This document shows positions 8,392 through 17,201 of a stretch of DNA of 33,459 bases, one piece after another. This stretch comes from Treponema sp. (GTDB taxonomy: Bacteria; Spirochaetota; Spirochaetia; Treponematales; Breznakiellaceae). The DNA lies in assembly GCA_031282065.1 (NCBI GenBank), contig JAITEL010000149.1, forward strand, positions 1 through 33,459, in the 5' to 3' direction. Every line of letters begins with the position of its first letter. Positions within the stretch are counted from its first letter, which is position 1. The notes under the pieces were generated by a model. The model made no database searches. It was not told the origin of the DNA and saw only the letters and a list, made by a program, of their open reading frames with translations. The translations under genes and the position numbers were made by a program.

Positions 8392-10098
8392 TTATTCCTC
8401 CAAAAGCCAGGTTCTTAAAAGCTGTGCCACATCCTCAGGGTGATTTTTAGCTACATCGGTAACATTTTCATGCAATTCCATACGGATTCGGTCTTCATGA
8501 GACATAGGGAGTTCCGCTCCTTCTTGCTCTGCTTGCATCAGCGCCGTATCCCGCATTTCTTGTTCCCGTTTAGTACGCTCAGCCTCTTCCAAAATTCGTT
8601 TTCGCTCTATCCGCCGGGTTAGTATCCGGAACAAGATAAATCCAATAAGGAGTAAGATAAGTCCTCCCAGGACTATCAAGAGCAGCGATTGCCATTGCTT
8701 GCGTTTAAAAAAAGCAGCGTCTTCTTCGGCAAATTGCTTGGTTCGATCAAAACCAATATTTTGTACGGTTACCGAGTCTCCCCGAGCCGCGTTATACCCT
8801 ATGGCATTTTGAATCCATGTCTGAGTTGCCCGGAGATCCTCCACAGATATGGGGGTATATTCTCGTTCAATGGAACCGCCTGGAAGCATCACGGGATTTC
8901 GATTTTCGTCATATTTCATTTGCCAGATTCCATCAATATTAACCGAAACCGTAACCCGGTCTATCCTCGGACTTCGTTCTTCCTGAATAGAACGTTTATT
9001 GATTTCTTCATTGTCTACCAGCGTTTCTTGGGTAACCTCTCCGTAGACGTTTGACATATCCCGAAAAGCCGGGGCCGTCTGACCTTCAACCCCTGGAGGG
9101 CCTTCCGGGGTGAACCCCGTACCCTTCCAGGTGGTACTGGAAGTGGTTTTAGACCGGGTAACCGAAGGGACGATCTCCGAATCATCATAGGAAGACCCAG
9201 GAGTCCGGGGCCTTATGGTAGTCGGGAAAAATTCTTCAGTACTGATGGCCTTTTTAGATAGATCCATCTCAATCTTAATGTTAAGGTCTCGAACCCGATC
9301 AGCGGTAAAGGTATCCTGGAGGGATTTAAGGATAACCGCCCGGTACTGGGCTTCTAAGGTTCGAATCATCTTGTTTCCTCGCTCAATGAGACTCATGCGA
9401 TCCGCTTCAGCCTGACCGGTAAAGTCATTGAGCACGAACCCATTTTGATCGGTAATAACGATGGTATCATCCTGGAGACCGGCCACCGCAAATTTAAGAA
9501 GCTTCTGAATTCCTTCGATCTTTTTACGGTTTTGGGTAATATCACTCCCTAAACGCGGGGTAATAATAACACTGGCGGTTACCGGGTTCTGCTCTGAAGC
9601 AAACAAGGTCCGTTCAGGCATCACCAAGGTAACATTGGCATTGTCCACATCATCTAAGGCCCGTATATGTTCGGTAACCATCTGGGTAATGGCTCGTTGT
9701 AGGTTCACGTTGCGTTCAAAATCAGTAATGGTCCATCGTTCCCGGTCAAACAACTCCCAAGGACTCGTTCCTGAAGGGATGAGGTCTTCTCGAACCAGAA
9801 GGGCCCGTATACGCCGAGCAGTAGCATCATCAGAAACCAGGATAATGCCCGTAGAAGATACCGCCGTCTTAACCCCTTCCTCGTTTATTCTGGTGATGAT
9901 TCGATTCCGGGCACCTTCATCCAACACCGGGGCGTCAATAACTGGGATCATAGTAGGTGCCGCAGATACGGAAAAGAGAGCAATGATCCCAGCAACAGAT
10001 GCTACACAAATCCCCAAAAGTATGAGTTTCTGTAATAATGACCACTTACCCCATAGTTTCTGTATCTGTCCTACAATCTTCTTGATCCACTCACCCAT
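8392..10098 (-). CDS. fliF: Flagellar MS-ring protein FliF
   Basis: Builds the MS ring in the inner membrane, the base on which the C-ring and export gate assemble. The 568-residue protein has two membrane helices, at about 23-46 and 471-492, bracketing a large periplasmic part with ring-building motifs (ISDDAT-like repeats, TSPWELFDRERWTITDFERNVNLQRA, the usual FliF signature near 110-140). The C-terminal cytoplasmic tail ends ENVTDVAKNHPEDVAQLLRTWLLEE, the conserved FliG-binding peptide. A G-rich run (GGGGGGG) just before the ATG serves as ribosome-binding site. The upstream gap to fliE is 94 nt and A/T-rich with no visible gene. Confidence 0.97.
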   Translation of the reverse strand: MGEWIKKIVGQIQKLWGKWSLLQKLILLGICVASVAGIIALFSVSAAPTMIPVIDAPVLDEGARNRIITRINEEGVKTAVSSTGIILVSDDATARRIRALLVREDLIPSGTSPWELFDRERWTITDFERNVNLQRAITQMVTEHIRALDDVDNANVTLVMPERTLFASEQNPVTASVIITPRLGSDITQNRKKIEGIQKLLKFAVAGLQDDTIVITDQNGFVLNDFTGQAEADRMSLIERGNKMIRTLEAQYRAVILKSLQDTFTADRVRDLNIKIEMDLSKKAISTEEFFPTTIRPRTPGSSYDDSEIVPSVTRSKTTSSTTWKGTGFTPEGPPGVEGQTAPAFRDMSNVYGEVTQETLVDNEEINKRSIQEERSPRIDRVTVSVNIDGIWQMKYDENRNPVMLPGGSIEREYTPISVEDLRATQTWIQNAIGYNAARGDSVTVQNIGFDRTKQFAEEDAAFFKRKQWQSLLLIVLGGLILLLIGFILFRILTRRIERKRILEEAERTKREQEMRDTALMQAEQEGAELPMSHEDRIRMELHENVTDVAKNHPEDVAQLLRTWLLEE

Positions 10099-10192
10099 AT
10101 CCCCCCCGGCATATATTTTTTGTTTTTTTATTACTTTACTTCACAGGATCGCCGCCATTACAGAGGGCTGTTCACCATAAGTATGTATACCT

Positions 10193-10564
10193 TTACCTTG
10201 TATTGATAAGATCTTTCCAGCCCTGGACCAAACGGTTCAACACGGTTCTAGAAATATTTAAAGACATAGAAGCTTTTGCCTGGGCAATGGTGATGTCATG
10301 CACATCCACTGAACCAGGTTCGGTAATAGCCGTTTGTATAAGATCACTTGCTCGTTGCTGATCCCCTGAAACCCTATCTAAAGCACGAAGCATCGCATCC
10401 TCAAAGCTACCTGAACGAAGAGTCGATTCCACACCGATTTTCTCCCCCAAAGACACCAGAGCTTCCCCAGAGGCATTCTTTGATGCAGGAACTAAATGTT
10501 TAGGATGGGTTACCCGCAAGGGGATCTTATCAATCCCTATCAACTGCGGTGTTCCAATGGTCAT
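10193..10564 (-). CDS. fliE: Flagellar hook-basal body protein FliE
   Basis: Connects the MS ring to the proximal rod and is needed for export of rod proteins. The ATG at 10564 is chosen: GGGAGG ends 6 nt before it, whereas a TTG one codon upstream abuts the flgC stop. The protein is 123 residues. The C-terminal two thirds match FliE: GSFEDAMLRALDRVSGDQQRASDLIQ, then SVDVHDITIAQAKASMSLNISRTVLNRLVQGWKDLINTR, with the DVHDITIAQAKASMSL core typical of the family. The ribosome-binding site is inside the last codons of flgC, so the two are translationally linked. The N-terminal 45 residues are poorly conserved, as usual. Confidence 0.95.
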   Translation of the reverse strand: MTIGTPQLIGIDKIPLRVTHPKHLVPASKNASGEALVSLGEKIGVESTLRSGSFEDAMLRALDRVSGDQQRASDLIQTAITEPGSVDVHDITIAQAKASMSLNISRTVLNRLVQGWKDLINTR

Positions 10565-10567
10565 CAA

Positions 10568-11029
10568 TTACCTCCCGCCTATGTCCAAGGCCCGTTGGAA
10601 CATGGCTTTGGAACCGTCAATTATAGATGCATTCGCCTCATAGGCACGGGACGCGGCAATCATATCAACCATTTCCGTAACAATATCTACATTCGGCATC
10701 TCCACATAACCTTCCTGAGGACCCGATATAATGGCATCAGGATGGGTCGGATCATAGACCAACCGGTTTTTGGTGGTAAAATCTTTTTGAATTTCTACTA
10801 CCCGCACCCCCTGCCCTGGACCATTATCCATTATATCAGGGAGAAAAGGAGAACGCCAGTAAGGGCCCTCGGTCTTAGGTCGCATGATGACCCGACTTCG
10901 CCGATAAGGTCCCCCTTCAGCAGTACGGGTAGTGGAAGCATTGGCAATATTGTCGGCAATCACATCGGCAATAAGCCGCTGGGCACTCATGCCAGTAGAG
11001 GCTATATTTATCGAATTAAAAATACCCAT
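10568..11029 (-). CDS. flgC: Flagellar basal-body rod protein FlgC
   Basis: A proximal-rod subunit exported through the flagellar type III system. The 153-residue protein shows both family ends: the N-terminal MGIFNSINIASTGMSAQRL and DVIADNIANASTTRT, and the C-terminal GYVEMPNVDIVTEMVDMIAASRAYEANASII, which form the rod/hook coiled coil. It lies between flgB (13 nt upstream) and fliE (3 nt downstream of its stop). No signal peptide, as expected for a type III substrate. Nothing unusual. Confidence 0.96.
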   Translation of the reverse strand: MGIFNSINIASTGMSAQRLIADVIADNIANASTTRTAEGGPYRRSRVIMRPKTEGPYWRSPFLPDIMDNGPGQGVRVVEIQKDFTTKNRLVYDPTHPDAIISGPQEGYVEMPNVDIVTEMVDMIAASRAYEANASIIDGSKAMFQRALDIGGR

Positions 11030-11042
11030 ATTTCATACCTTA

Positions 11043-11462
11043 TTACTTTAATACCATATTAATTTGGCTGAATTCAAAAGATCCTCCCTGGGCCAAAAGG
11101 ATATATAAAAGCTGATTTTCTACGGCTCGCATGATCTCCTGTTCCGCATCCACATTATTTCCATTGTTTTTAGAGGCGCTGACATAATCAAGAACCCGTC
11201 GCGGCTGCACCTCCTGATAATCCCGTTTTTGCCAATTACTTATATGCCGGGAATCGGTCTGGGTTAATTCCAAGCTAGGCCGCTGCTTTTCAGTGTCTAG
11301 AGCTCGTTTCAGCTCACTTTCAAAGCTGAGATCCGACCGTTTGAACCCTGGAACTGTAGCATTAGCTAGATTATTGGCAATCACATCCCGGCGTATAATA
11401 TTAGCATCCATAGCACGATGCACCAAGTCTATAGTTCGAGAAAAGTTATTTTCAATACCCAT
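11043..11462 (-). CDS. flgB: Flagellar basal-body rod protein FlgB
   Basis: The most proximal rod subunit and first gene of the flagellar operon. The 139 residues include RAMDANIIRRDVIANNLANATVPGFKRSDLSFESEL, the standard FlgB N-terminal block, and the C-terminal AEQEIMRAVENQLLYILLAQGGSFEFSQINMVLK. The ATG has a good GGGAGG 6 nt upstream. A strong sigma28-like promoter lies 19-45 nt before the start codon, with a weaker sigma70-like candidate further up, so flgB probably heads the transcript that includes fliJ. Confidence 0.96.
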   Translation of the reverse strand: MGIENNFSRTIDLVHRAMDANIIRRDVIANNLANATVPGFKRSDLSFESELKRALDTEKQRPSLELTQTDSRHISNWQKRDYQEVQPRRVLDYVSASKNNGNNVDAEQEIMRAVENQLLYILLAQGGSFEFSQINMVLK

Positions 11463-11480
11463 TCCCAGCCTCCCTGTATA

Positions 11481-11507
11481 TCATCGGCAGGTTTTATACA
11501 AAAGTTA
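11481..11507 (-). promoter_or_regulatory. Sigma28 (FliA)-type promoter of the flgB operon
   Basis: Read on the minus strand, TAACTTTT (11507-11500) is followed by exactly 11 nt and GCCGATGA (11488-11481). The accepted sigma28 consensus is TAAAGTTT-N11-GCCGATAA, so the match is 6/8 and 7/8 with perfect spacing. It is 18 nt upstream of the flgB ATG. In spirochaetes the class of sigma used for basal-body operons varies, so this is a testable prediction. Confidence 0.65.
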
Positions 11508-11571
11508 GCAGTATATGTAAGGTTCCTTGCCTGCTCCTGGGTCTCCCGATGCCCCCTCGATCTCTCTACTT

Positions 11572-11600
11572 ATCATAACACCAGTTTATAAAAGTCACAA
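11572..11600 (-). promoter_or_regulatory. Candidate sigma70-type promoter upstream of flgB
   Basis: On the minus strand TTGTGA (11600-11595) overlaps the hslU stop codon and is followed by 17 nt and TATGAT (11577-11572). The -10 matches 5/6 and the -35 only 4/6. It may give basal transcription of the flagellar genes alongside the sigma28-like site. Confidence 0.35.
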
Positions 11601-13208
11601 AATATACCGACCTAACTCATGATCCATTACCAAGTCAGTAAGCTTTTCGTTGACATAGGTCTTGGTAATGGATACCTTTGTCGGTGCAATATCTGGGGCC
11701 TCGAAAGAAAGCTCCTCTAAGAGGGCTTCCATGATGGTATGGAGCCGCCGGGCACCGATGTTTTCCAGCCGGGAATTGACCTCCGCAGCTAAGACCGCAA
11801 GACGCTCGATCGCATCAGGAGTGAAATTAATGTCCACCTGTTCGGTGGCTAAAAGATCCATGTACTGTTTAGTTAGGGCATTCTTGGGTTCAGTCAAGAT
11901 CCGAAGGAAATCCTCCTTTCCCAAGGAATCCAACTCAACCCGCAGGGGGAAGCGACCTTGGAGCTCAGGAATTAAATCCGATGGCTTACTAACATTAAAG
12001 GCACCTGCAGCCACGAAAAGGATATGATCCGTATTAACCGGCCCCCACTTGGTATTCACCGTGGCTCCTTCCACAATAGGCAGGATGTCCCTCTGTACCC
12101 CTTCCCGGGATACATCAGGACCGCCTCCTCCCCGTTCACCTTTCACCGCGATCTTGTCAATCTCGTCAATAAAGACGATCCCGGTTTCTTCCACCCGCTG
12201 TCGGGCTTCATCACTTACCCGGTCCCGATCAATAAGTTTTTCCGCTTCCTCTGCCTTGAGGATCTCCCGGGCCCGGCTTACGGTAAGCAGTTTCTTTTTC
12301 TTACCACCCCCAAAAAAACCGGCAATTCCTGAAAGACTGGATTCCAGATCTTCTAAACCCCCACCCATCATCTCAAAAGCCGGAAATTGGGGGTTCTGAG
12401 TTACGGTAATTTCCACGATTTTGTCTTCCAGCTTGCCTTCCCGGAGCATAGTCCTGAATTTTTCTCGAGTGGAAGCATCTTTTGCTGCTGCACCTCCCTC
12501 TTGGGCTTGATTTTCCTCAGTAGTATCTTTCGCTTCCTGGTCTTCAGCGTCTTCCTGTGCAGACCCTGCGTCATCCTGAGTGTTCCGAAAGATCGAAGGT
12601 ATCCCCACCTGGATGGCCGCCCCCATGAGAGAAGGTCCTTGTCCACCATTCGTATCAGGAATAGAAAAGGTTCCTACAGGCCTCACCACTGGTCGCGGCT
12701 GGGACTTAGGCTCTTTTCGTTTTTTACCGGTTCCTGGTAAAAGGAGGTCTAACAACGCCTCTTCAGCCCGTTTTTCTGCTTCCACCGTAACTGATTCCTG
12801 CATCTCCTGCTTCACCATCTGAATCCCCGCAGCCATGAGATCCCTAATCATGGATTCTACGTCACGGCCTACATAACCCACCTCAGTATACTTGGTGGCC
12901 TCCACTTTAATAAAGGGAGAGCCCGCTAACTTAGCAAGCCGCCGAGCAATCTCGGTCTTACCAACCCCTGTAGGGCCAATCATCAGTATGTTCTTAGGGG
13001 CAATATCTTCCCGCATATCGCTTTCCAGCTTGAGCCTACGGATCCGGTTCCGTAATGCCACGGCTACTGCCCGCTTGGCCTTTTTCTGTCCTACAATGTA
13101 CTTATCCAATTCAGCAACAATTTCCCGAGGGGTAAGCCTATCCAGGTTCTTTTCATTACTTTTCTTAACAGGCAGGTCTTGTTTCTTACCGGTATGTTGA
13201 CTACTCAT
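11595..13208 (-). CDS. hslU: ATP-dependent protease ATPase subunit HslU
   Basis: AAA+ unfoldase that feeds substrates into the HslV peptidase. At 537 residues it is about 90 longer than the usual 440-450. Walker A GPTGVGKT is at 78-85, the pore loop GYVGRD at 111-116, Walker B IVFIDEID at 344-351, and the C-terminus ends HELGRYIL, close to the conserved tail that inserts into HslV. The extra length is in the I domain, about residues 160-247: a Pro/Lys-rich stretch, then an acidic Gln/Glu/Asp/Ala-rich low-complexity run. The ATG is 13 nt after the hslV stop, with GAGGAGA upstream. Core catalytic residues are all present, so it should be active. Confidence 0.96.
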   Translation of the reverse strand: MSSQHTGKKQDLPVKKSNEKNLDRLTPREIVAELDKYIVGQKKAKRAVAVALRNRIRRLKLESDMREDIAPKNILMIGPTGVGKTEIARRLAKLAGSPFIKVEATKYTEVGYVGRDVESMIRDLMAAGIQMVKQEMQESVTVEAEKRAEEALLDLLLPGTGKKRKEPKSQPRPVVRPVGTFSIPDTNGGQGPSLMGAAIQVGIPSIFRNTQDDAGSAQEDAEDQEAKDTTEENQAQEGGAAAKDASTREKFRTMLREGKLEDKIVEITVTQNPQFPAFEMMGGGLEDLESSLSGIAGFFGGGKKKKLLTVSRAREILKAEEAEKLIDRDRVSDEARQRVEETGIVFIDEIDKIAVKGERGGGGPDVSREGVQRDILPIVEGATVNTKWGPVNTDHILFVAAGAFNVSKPSDLIPELQGRFPLRVELDSLGKEDFLRILTEPKNALTKQYMDLLATEQVDINFTPDAIERLAVLAAEVNSRLENIGARRLHTIMEALLEELSFEAPDIAPTKVSITKTYVNEKLTDLVMDHELGRYIL

Positions 13209-13221
13209 ATGTCTCTCCTCA

Positions 13222-13767
13222 TTACGCTAACTCCTCCAGGGTAATGTGTCCATTAGTATAGATACAGATGGTTCCTGCAATGGCAAGACTCTTTTCTGCG
13301 ATCTCTGCAGCAGAAAAAGAACTGCCTTCAAGGTATGCCAGAGCCGCGGCATACGCGTAGTTACCCCCAGACCCTATAGCTAGGGCATTTTCCGCAGGCT
13401 CAATCACATCCCCAGTACCTGATATAAGCAGGGTCTTGTGGATATCCGCTACCAAAAGCAGGGCTTCAAGCCGCCTGAGGGACCTATCAGTACGCCAATC
13501 CTTGGCCAGTTCCACTGCTGCCCGAACCAGGTCCCCGGAATATTCCTTAAGTTTAGCTTCAAAACGGTCAAAAAGGGTGAATGCATCTGCCGTGGCCCCA
13601 GCAAATCCACAGAGCACCTTGCCATCCATGAGCCGCCGCACCTTGCGGGCATTGTTTTTCATCACCGTTTCACCCATAGTCACCTGTCCATCTCCAGCCA
13701 TAGCCACCTTGCCATCCTTGCGTACCGCCAGTATTGTGGTGCTCCGAATCTTGTTAGTGTCCTTCAT
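13222..13767 (-). CDS. hslV: ATP-dependent protease peptidase subunit HslV
   Basis: The proteasome-like threonine peptidase of the HslVU complex. The 181-residue protein contains [23 protein letters not shown], in which the first Thr (residue 10) would become the N-terminal nucleophile after removal of a nine-residue leader MKDTNKIRS. Most HslV proteins have shorter leaders, so the leader length is somewhat unusual. Asp/Lys residues of the active site ([15 protein letters not shown]) and the [16 protein letters not shown] segment are typical. The ribosome-binding site is weak (GAGGG is 12 nt away). It overlaps the end of the small upstream ORF by 14 nt and precedes hslU. Confidence 0.95.
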   Translation of the reverse strand: MKDTNKIRSTTILAVRKDGKVAMAGDGQVTMGETVMKNNARKVRRLMDGKVLCGFAGATADAFTLFDRFEAKLKEYSGDLVRAAVELAKDWRTDRSLRRLEALLLVADIHKTLLISGTGDVIEPAENALAIGSGGNYAYAAALAYLEGSSFSAAEIAEKSLAIAGTICIYTNGHITLEELA

Positions 13768-13936
13768 TATAGTTCTTTTCCCTCATATTATCTTGTACCC
13801 CTGTTGTACCTCCACCAAGGGCTCTCTGGGTATTGTTCCCTTCCCATGATTTCTTGATACCTTGGGGATACGCCTTAGTAAGACAAGCCAAGTAGCGGTC
13901 CATTTCCAGGTGCGGTTTCTCCTGTTTATTCGACAT
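13754..13936 (-). CDS. Small ORF of unknown function between topA and hslV
   Basis: A 60-codon frame starting 18 nt after the topA stop and overlapping the hslV start by 14 nt. It has a good ribosome-binding region (GGAGG and AAGGA just before the ATG). The predicted peptide is polar and charged, with Gly-rich middle (ALGGGTTG) and no signal peptide, membrane segment or recognised domain. The segment [14 protein letters not shown] is faintly reminiscent of the start of a Xer-type recombinase, and related spirochaetes may have a recombinase near here, but the similarity is too short to claim. It could be a real small protein, a decayed gene, or simply a translated leader that couples hslV to topA. 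Confidence 0.4.
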   Translation of the reverse strand: MSNKQEKPHLEMDRYLACLTKAYPQGIKKSWEGNNTQRALGGGTTGVQDNMREKNYNEGH

Positions 13937-13954
13937 GATCCTTTCCCTCCATTG

Positions 13955-16219
13955 CTACGGCATCTTCACGGACCAGTTCATCCTGGGGGATCGTTGCTTG
14001 ATATGGAGATAATCACAGGCTGGATTAATATATGCCTTGTGGGAACCGTATTTCTTGTCGTATTGTTCTACCATGAACGGTCCGCACTTGGGACAGTTCT
14101 GGTTGATTGGCTTAAATTTGCTGACAAAGTTGCACTCAGGATAGTCGGTACACCCATAGAATTCTCTGCCCCGCTTTTTGGTCTTACGAGCCACAATATC
14201 GCCACCGCACTGGGGACACTTGGCCAAAGGTACGGATTTGGTATGCCGGCATTCTGGAAACCCCGTACATGCGAGAAAGAATCCGAAACGGCCCAGCTTC
14301 TTCACCAGGGGCCTGCCGCAGACATCACAGACCCGATCGGTTACTTCGTCCAGAGTACCCTTGAAGGATTCCAAGGTTTTCCCCACCGCTTCAACTCTAT
14401 CCTTAAAAGGATCGTAGAATCCCCGGATCATGTCGGGCCAGTGAAGTTGCTGTTCCTCCACCGCATCCAGTTTATTTTCCATAAAAGCGGTGAAGGTAGT
14501 ATCCACTACCTCAGGAAAATATTCCACCAGCATATCGCAGCTGAGCCTCCCCAAGATCGTGGGAACAAGCTGTTTATTGGACCGAGTTACATAGTAGCGG
14601 TCCAATAATACCGAAATGGTAGGCGCATAGGTAGAAGGCCGTCCGATGCCCTTTTCTTCCAAGGCCTTCACCATGGAAGCATCGGTATACCGGGTCGGTC
14701 CCTGGGTAAAGTGCTGTTCAGGATAGAAGAAATCTATGGTTACTGGATCTCCAATCTTGAGGGAAGGGTACCCACACCCCTGTTCTTCCTTTGAGGGAAG
14801 GAGCTTCATTACCCTATAGAATCCTTCCTCAATGATTTTGGTTCCAGATATCCTGAATATCCCTGCTCCTGCCTGAATGTCGGTACTAACGGTCCTGGTT
14901 TTAGCTGCCTTCATCTGGCTTGCCACGAAGCGTTCCCAGATCAGCGTGTAGAGCCGGAGTTGATCTTGGGAGAGATGAGCCTTTACCTTATCAGCGGTAT
15001 ATCTTACATAGGTGGGCCTGATGGCTTCATGGGCATCCTGGGCCTTTTTTTCCAAGGTGTATTCCACTGCCTTTTCTGGAAGCTCCTGGGGATAGCGCTC
15101 TTGGATCCAAAATCGGACCTCTTCCAAGGCGATCTGGGATATACGCACCGAATCGGTACGCATATAAGTGATAAGCCCCACCCGGGAAGCGCCGATATTC
15201 ACCCCTTCATAGAGCTGTTGGGCCACCTGCATGGTCTTTTTACTGGTAAAGCCCAAACGATTAGCCGCGCTCTCCTGCAGCTGGGAAGTAGTAAAGGGCG
15301 GCTTAGGTCGCAGGGTTTTATCAATTTCTCGAATATCAGAAACCTTGCAAGCTGCCCCGATGATCTGATCGAGGATCTCCTTGACCGTGGCTTCGCTCTT
15401 TAATTTTGGCTTGTTCCCCTGCCACTGCACTAATTGCGCGGTAAATCGGGATTTCCCGACCATAAAATCCGCTTCCAAGGTCCAGTATTCTTCGGGAATA
15501 AAAGACTCAAGTTCCTCTTCCCGTTCACAAATGAGCCGTAATGCCACCGACTGCACCCGTCCTGCGGAAAGCCCGTTTTTCACCTTCTTCCAGAGCAGTG
15601 GGGAAAGGTTATACCCCACTAGCCGGTCCAATACACGTCGGGCTTTCTGGGCATCCACCTTGGCCTCGTCAATCGCACCAGGATGGGCCACTGCATCCTT
15701 AATCGCCACCGGAGTAATTTCATTGAAAGCTATCCGCTGGATGAGAACCCCATCGGCCTTCGCCGTGATGGCGTTACGCAGATGCCATGCGATGGCCTCC
15801 CCTTCACGGTCATTATCACTGGCCAGGAGCACTGTATCTGATTTTTTGGCCTCCCACTGGAGTTCCTTGAGAATTTTCGCCCTTCCCCGGATCGTAATAT
15901 ATTCAGGCTCAAAATTATGCATCACATCAATGGCTAAGCGGGATTTGGGGAGGTCGATGAGGTGTCCCATAGAGGCTTTCACCATATAGGAAGCACCCAA
16001 ATACTTTTCAATGGTCTTTGCCTTAGCTGGAGATTCCACAATCACGAGAATTTTTTTCTTCTCTCTTTCCTTTTGCTCTTTTTTCTTACCTCTTTTGACC
16101 AGTTTAGTTGTATTGGTGGTATTCTTTTCCCTGGTATCCACGGCATTACGCGCGGATACCAGGGATTGCTTGCGTTTCTTCTCCTGGGGAGGAAGGGGTC
16201 TGTCGTTTTCTACCGTCAT
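13955..16219 (-). CDS. topA: DNA topoisomerase I
   Basis: Type IA topoisomerase that relaxes negative supercoils. The ATG at 16219, 7 nt after the dprA stop, is preferred; a TTG at 16246 would overlap dprA and lacks a ribosome-binding site. This gives 754 residues. A very basic Lys/Arg/Glu-rich extension of about 55 residues precedes the Toprim domain (KILVIVESPAKAKTIEKYLG, then SDNDREGE at 134-141). The catalytic Tyr is Tyr352 in GLITYMRTDS. The C-terminus carries Cys-rich zinc-finger units: CDVCG...CTGFPEC, CPQCGG...CTDYPEC and a third, incomplete-looking CPKCG...CDY. The basic N-terminal extension is unusual but likely just DNA-binding. Confidence 0.96.
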   Translation of the reverse strand: MTVENDRPLPPQEKKRKQSLVSARNAVDTREKNTTNTTKLVKRGKKKEQKEREKKKILVIVESPAKAKTIEKYLGASYMVKASMGHLIDLPKSRLAIDVMHNFEPEYITIRGRAKILKELQWEAKKSDTVLLASDNDREGEAIAWHLRNAITAKADGVLIQRIAFNEITPVAIKDAVAHPGAIDEAKVDAQKARRVLDRLVGYNLSPLLWKKVKNGLSAGRVQSVALRLICEREEELESFIPEEYWTLEADFMVGKSRFTAQLVQWQGNKPKLKSEATVKEILDQIIGAACKVSDIREIDKTLRPKPPFTTSQLQESAANRLGFTSKKTMQVAQQLYEGVNIGASRVGLITYMRTDSVRISQIALEEVRFWIQERYPQELPEKAVEYTLEKKAQDAHEAIRPTYVRYTADKVKAHLSQDQLRLYTLIWERFVASQMKAAKTRTVSTDIQAGAGIFRISGTKIIEEGFYRVMKLLPSKEEQGCGYPSLKIGDPVTIDFFYPEQHFTQGPTRYTDASMVKALEEKGIGRPSTYAPTISVLLDRYYVTRSNKQLVPTILGRLSCDMLVEYFPEVVDTTFTAFMENKLDAVEEQQLHWPDMIRGFYDPFKDRVEAVGKTLESFKGTLDEVTDRVCDVCGRPLVKKLGRFGFFLACTGFPECRHTKSVPLAKCPQCGGDIVARKTKKRGREFYGCTDYPECNFVSKFKPINQNCPKCGPFMVEQYDKKYGSHKAYINPACDYLHIKQRSPRMNWSVKMP

Positions 16220-16226
16220 CGTGTGC

Positions 16227-17201
16227 TTACCGATCCTCGTACCCAAGGTGTAGGGTGTGGGCCAGAGAAGCTGTCCATGCGGAAACGCTGAATTCCCCTT
16301 CAGGTAGAGGTTGTCTTGGTGCTTCCTTTGGGGTAATGTCCCATTCCTTGAGGATTTCCGCTGCAGAGGAGATCACCTTCGCCCCTTCTGTGACAAGCTT
16401 TCGAGTTCCTGCCCCCTGGGGAGAATCGATTCCTGCGGAAGCCACCCAGAGGTCTCGGCCCTGTTCCAGAACAAAACGGGCGGTGATGAGAGCTCCGGAA
16501 GATTCTGGGGCTTCTACAATCACGGTTCCTCGAGCAAGAGCGGAAATGATCCGGTTTCGGGCAGGAAAATGCCATTTCCGAGGACTAGTTCCCGGAGGGT
16601 ATTCACTCAGCAAGACCCCTCCCTGTTCAATAATACGTCGGGCGAGGAGCCGATTCCCTGCAGGGTACACCTCATCCAAACCAGAACCCAGTACTGCGAT
16701 AGTCGGGGCACCACCGTCGCTGTTCCCCCGATGGGCCATCCCATCAATGCCCAGAGCAAGTCCTGCAATCACTGGAATCCCCATATGAGCAAGATCCTTG
16801 GCCATATTGTATGCCTGGGTCAGCGCTGCAGCAGAAGGATGCCTGGTCCCTATAATACCCACGATGGGTAACTCCGGATTGGGAAGCTGTCCCCGATAAA
16901 ACAGAATTGCCGGAGGGTCATAGATCTCTCGTAGCAATGGCGGATATTGGGGACTCACATAGGCAACATAGCCGATACCCCACATCCGGGCTACTGTTGC
17001 ATCCCGTTCTGCCTGAGTGTACAACGCATCCAGGTCCCATCGCTGATCCAAAGAGCGACCTACCAATATTTCCATAGCACGTTTTGAAAGGCCAAATAAA
17101 TCGGCTTCCTGATTACAGTGGACACATACCCGTACCCGTTCAACAGGACTAAGCCGGGGAATTCGCCCTATCATTAAATCCACTAAACCCCGATCAGCCA
17201 T
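16227..17201 (-). CDS. dprA: DNA-processing protein DprA/Smf
   Basis: Binds incoming single-stranded DNA and loads RecA in transformation; many non-competent bacteria keep it too. The 324-residue protein contains the Rossmann-like core: IIGTRHPS at 116-123, AGLALGIDGMAHRG at 146-159, GSGLDEVYPAGNR, SEYPPGTSPRKWHFPARNRIIS and IVEAPESSGALITAR, all hallmark DprA segments. The N-terminal 75 residues are SAM-like helices, and the C-terminus lacks an obvious winged-helix domain. It overlaps the TPR gene upstream by 8 nt and topA begins 7 nt downstream. Neighbours give no other competence gene, so a competence role is not implied. Confidence 0.95.
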   Translation of the reverse strand: MADRGLVDLMIGRIPRLSPVERVRVCVHCNQEADLFGLSKRAMEILVGRSLDQRWDLDALYTQAERDATVARMWGIGYVAYVSPQYPPLLREIYDPPAILFYRGQLPNPELPIVGIIGTRHPSAAALTQAYNMAKDLAHMGIPVIAGLALGIDGMAHRGNSDGGAPTIAVLGSGLDEVYPAGNRLLARRIIEQGGVLLSEYPPGTSPRKWHFPARNRIISALARGTVIVEAPESSGALITARFVLEQGRDLWVASAGIDSPQGAGTRKLVTEGAKVISSAAEILKEWDITPKEAPRQPLPEGEFSVSAWTASLAHTLHLGYEDR

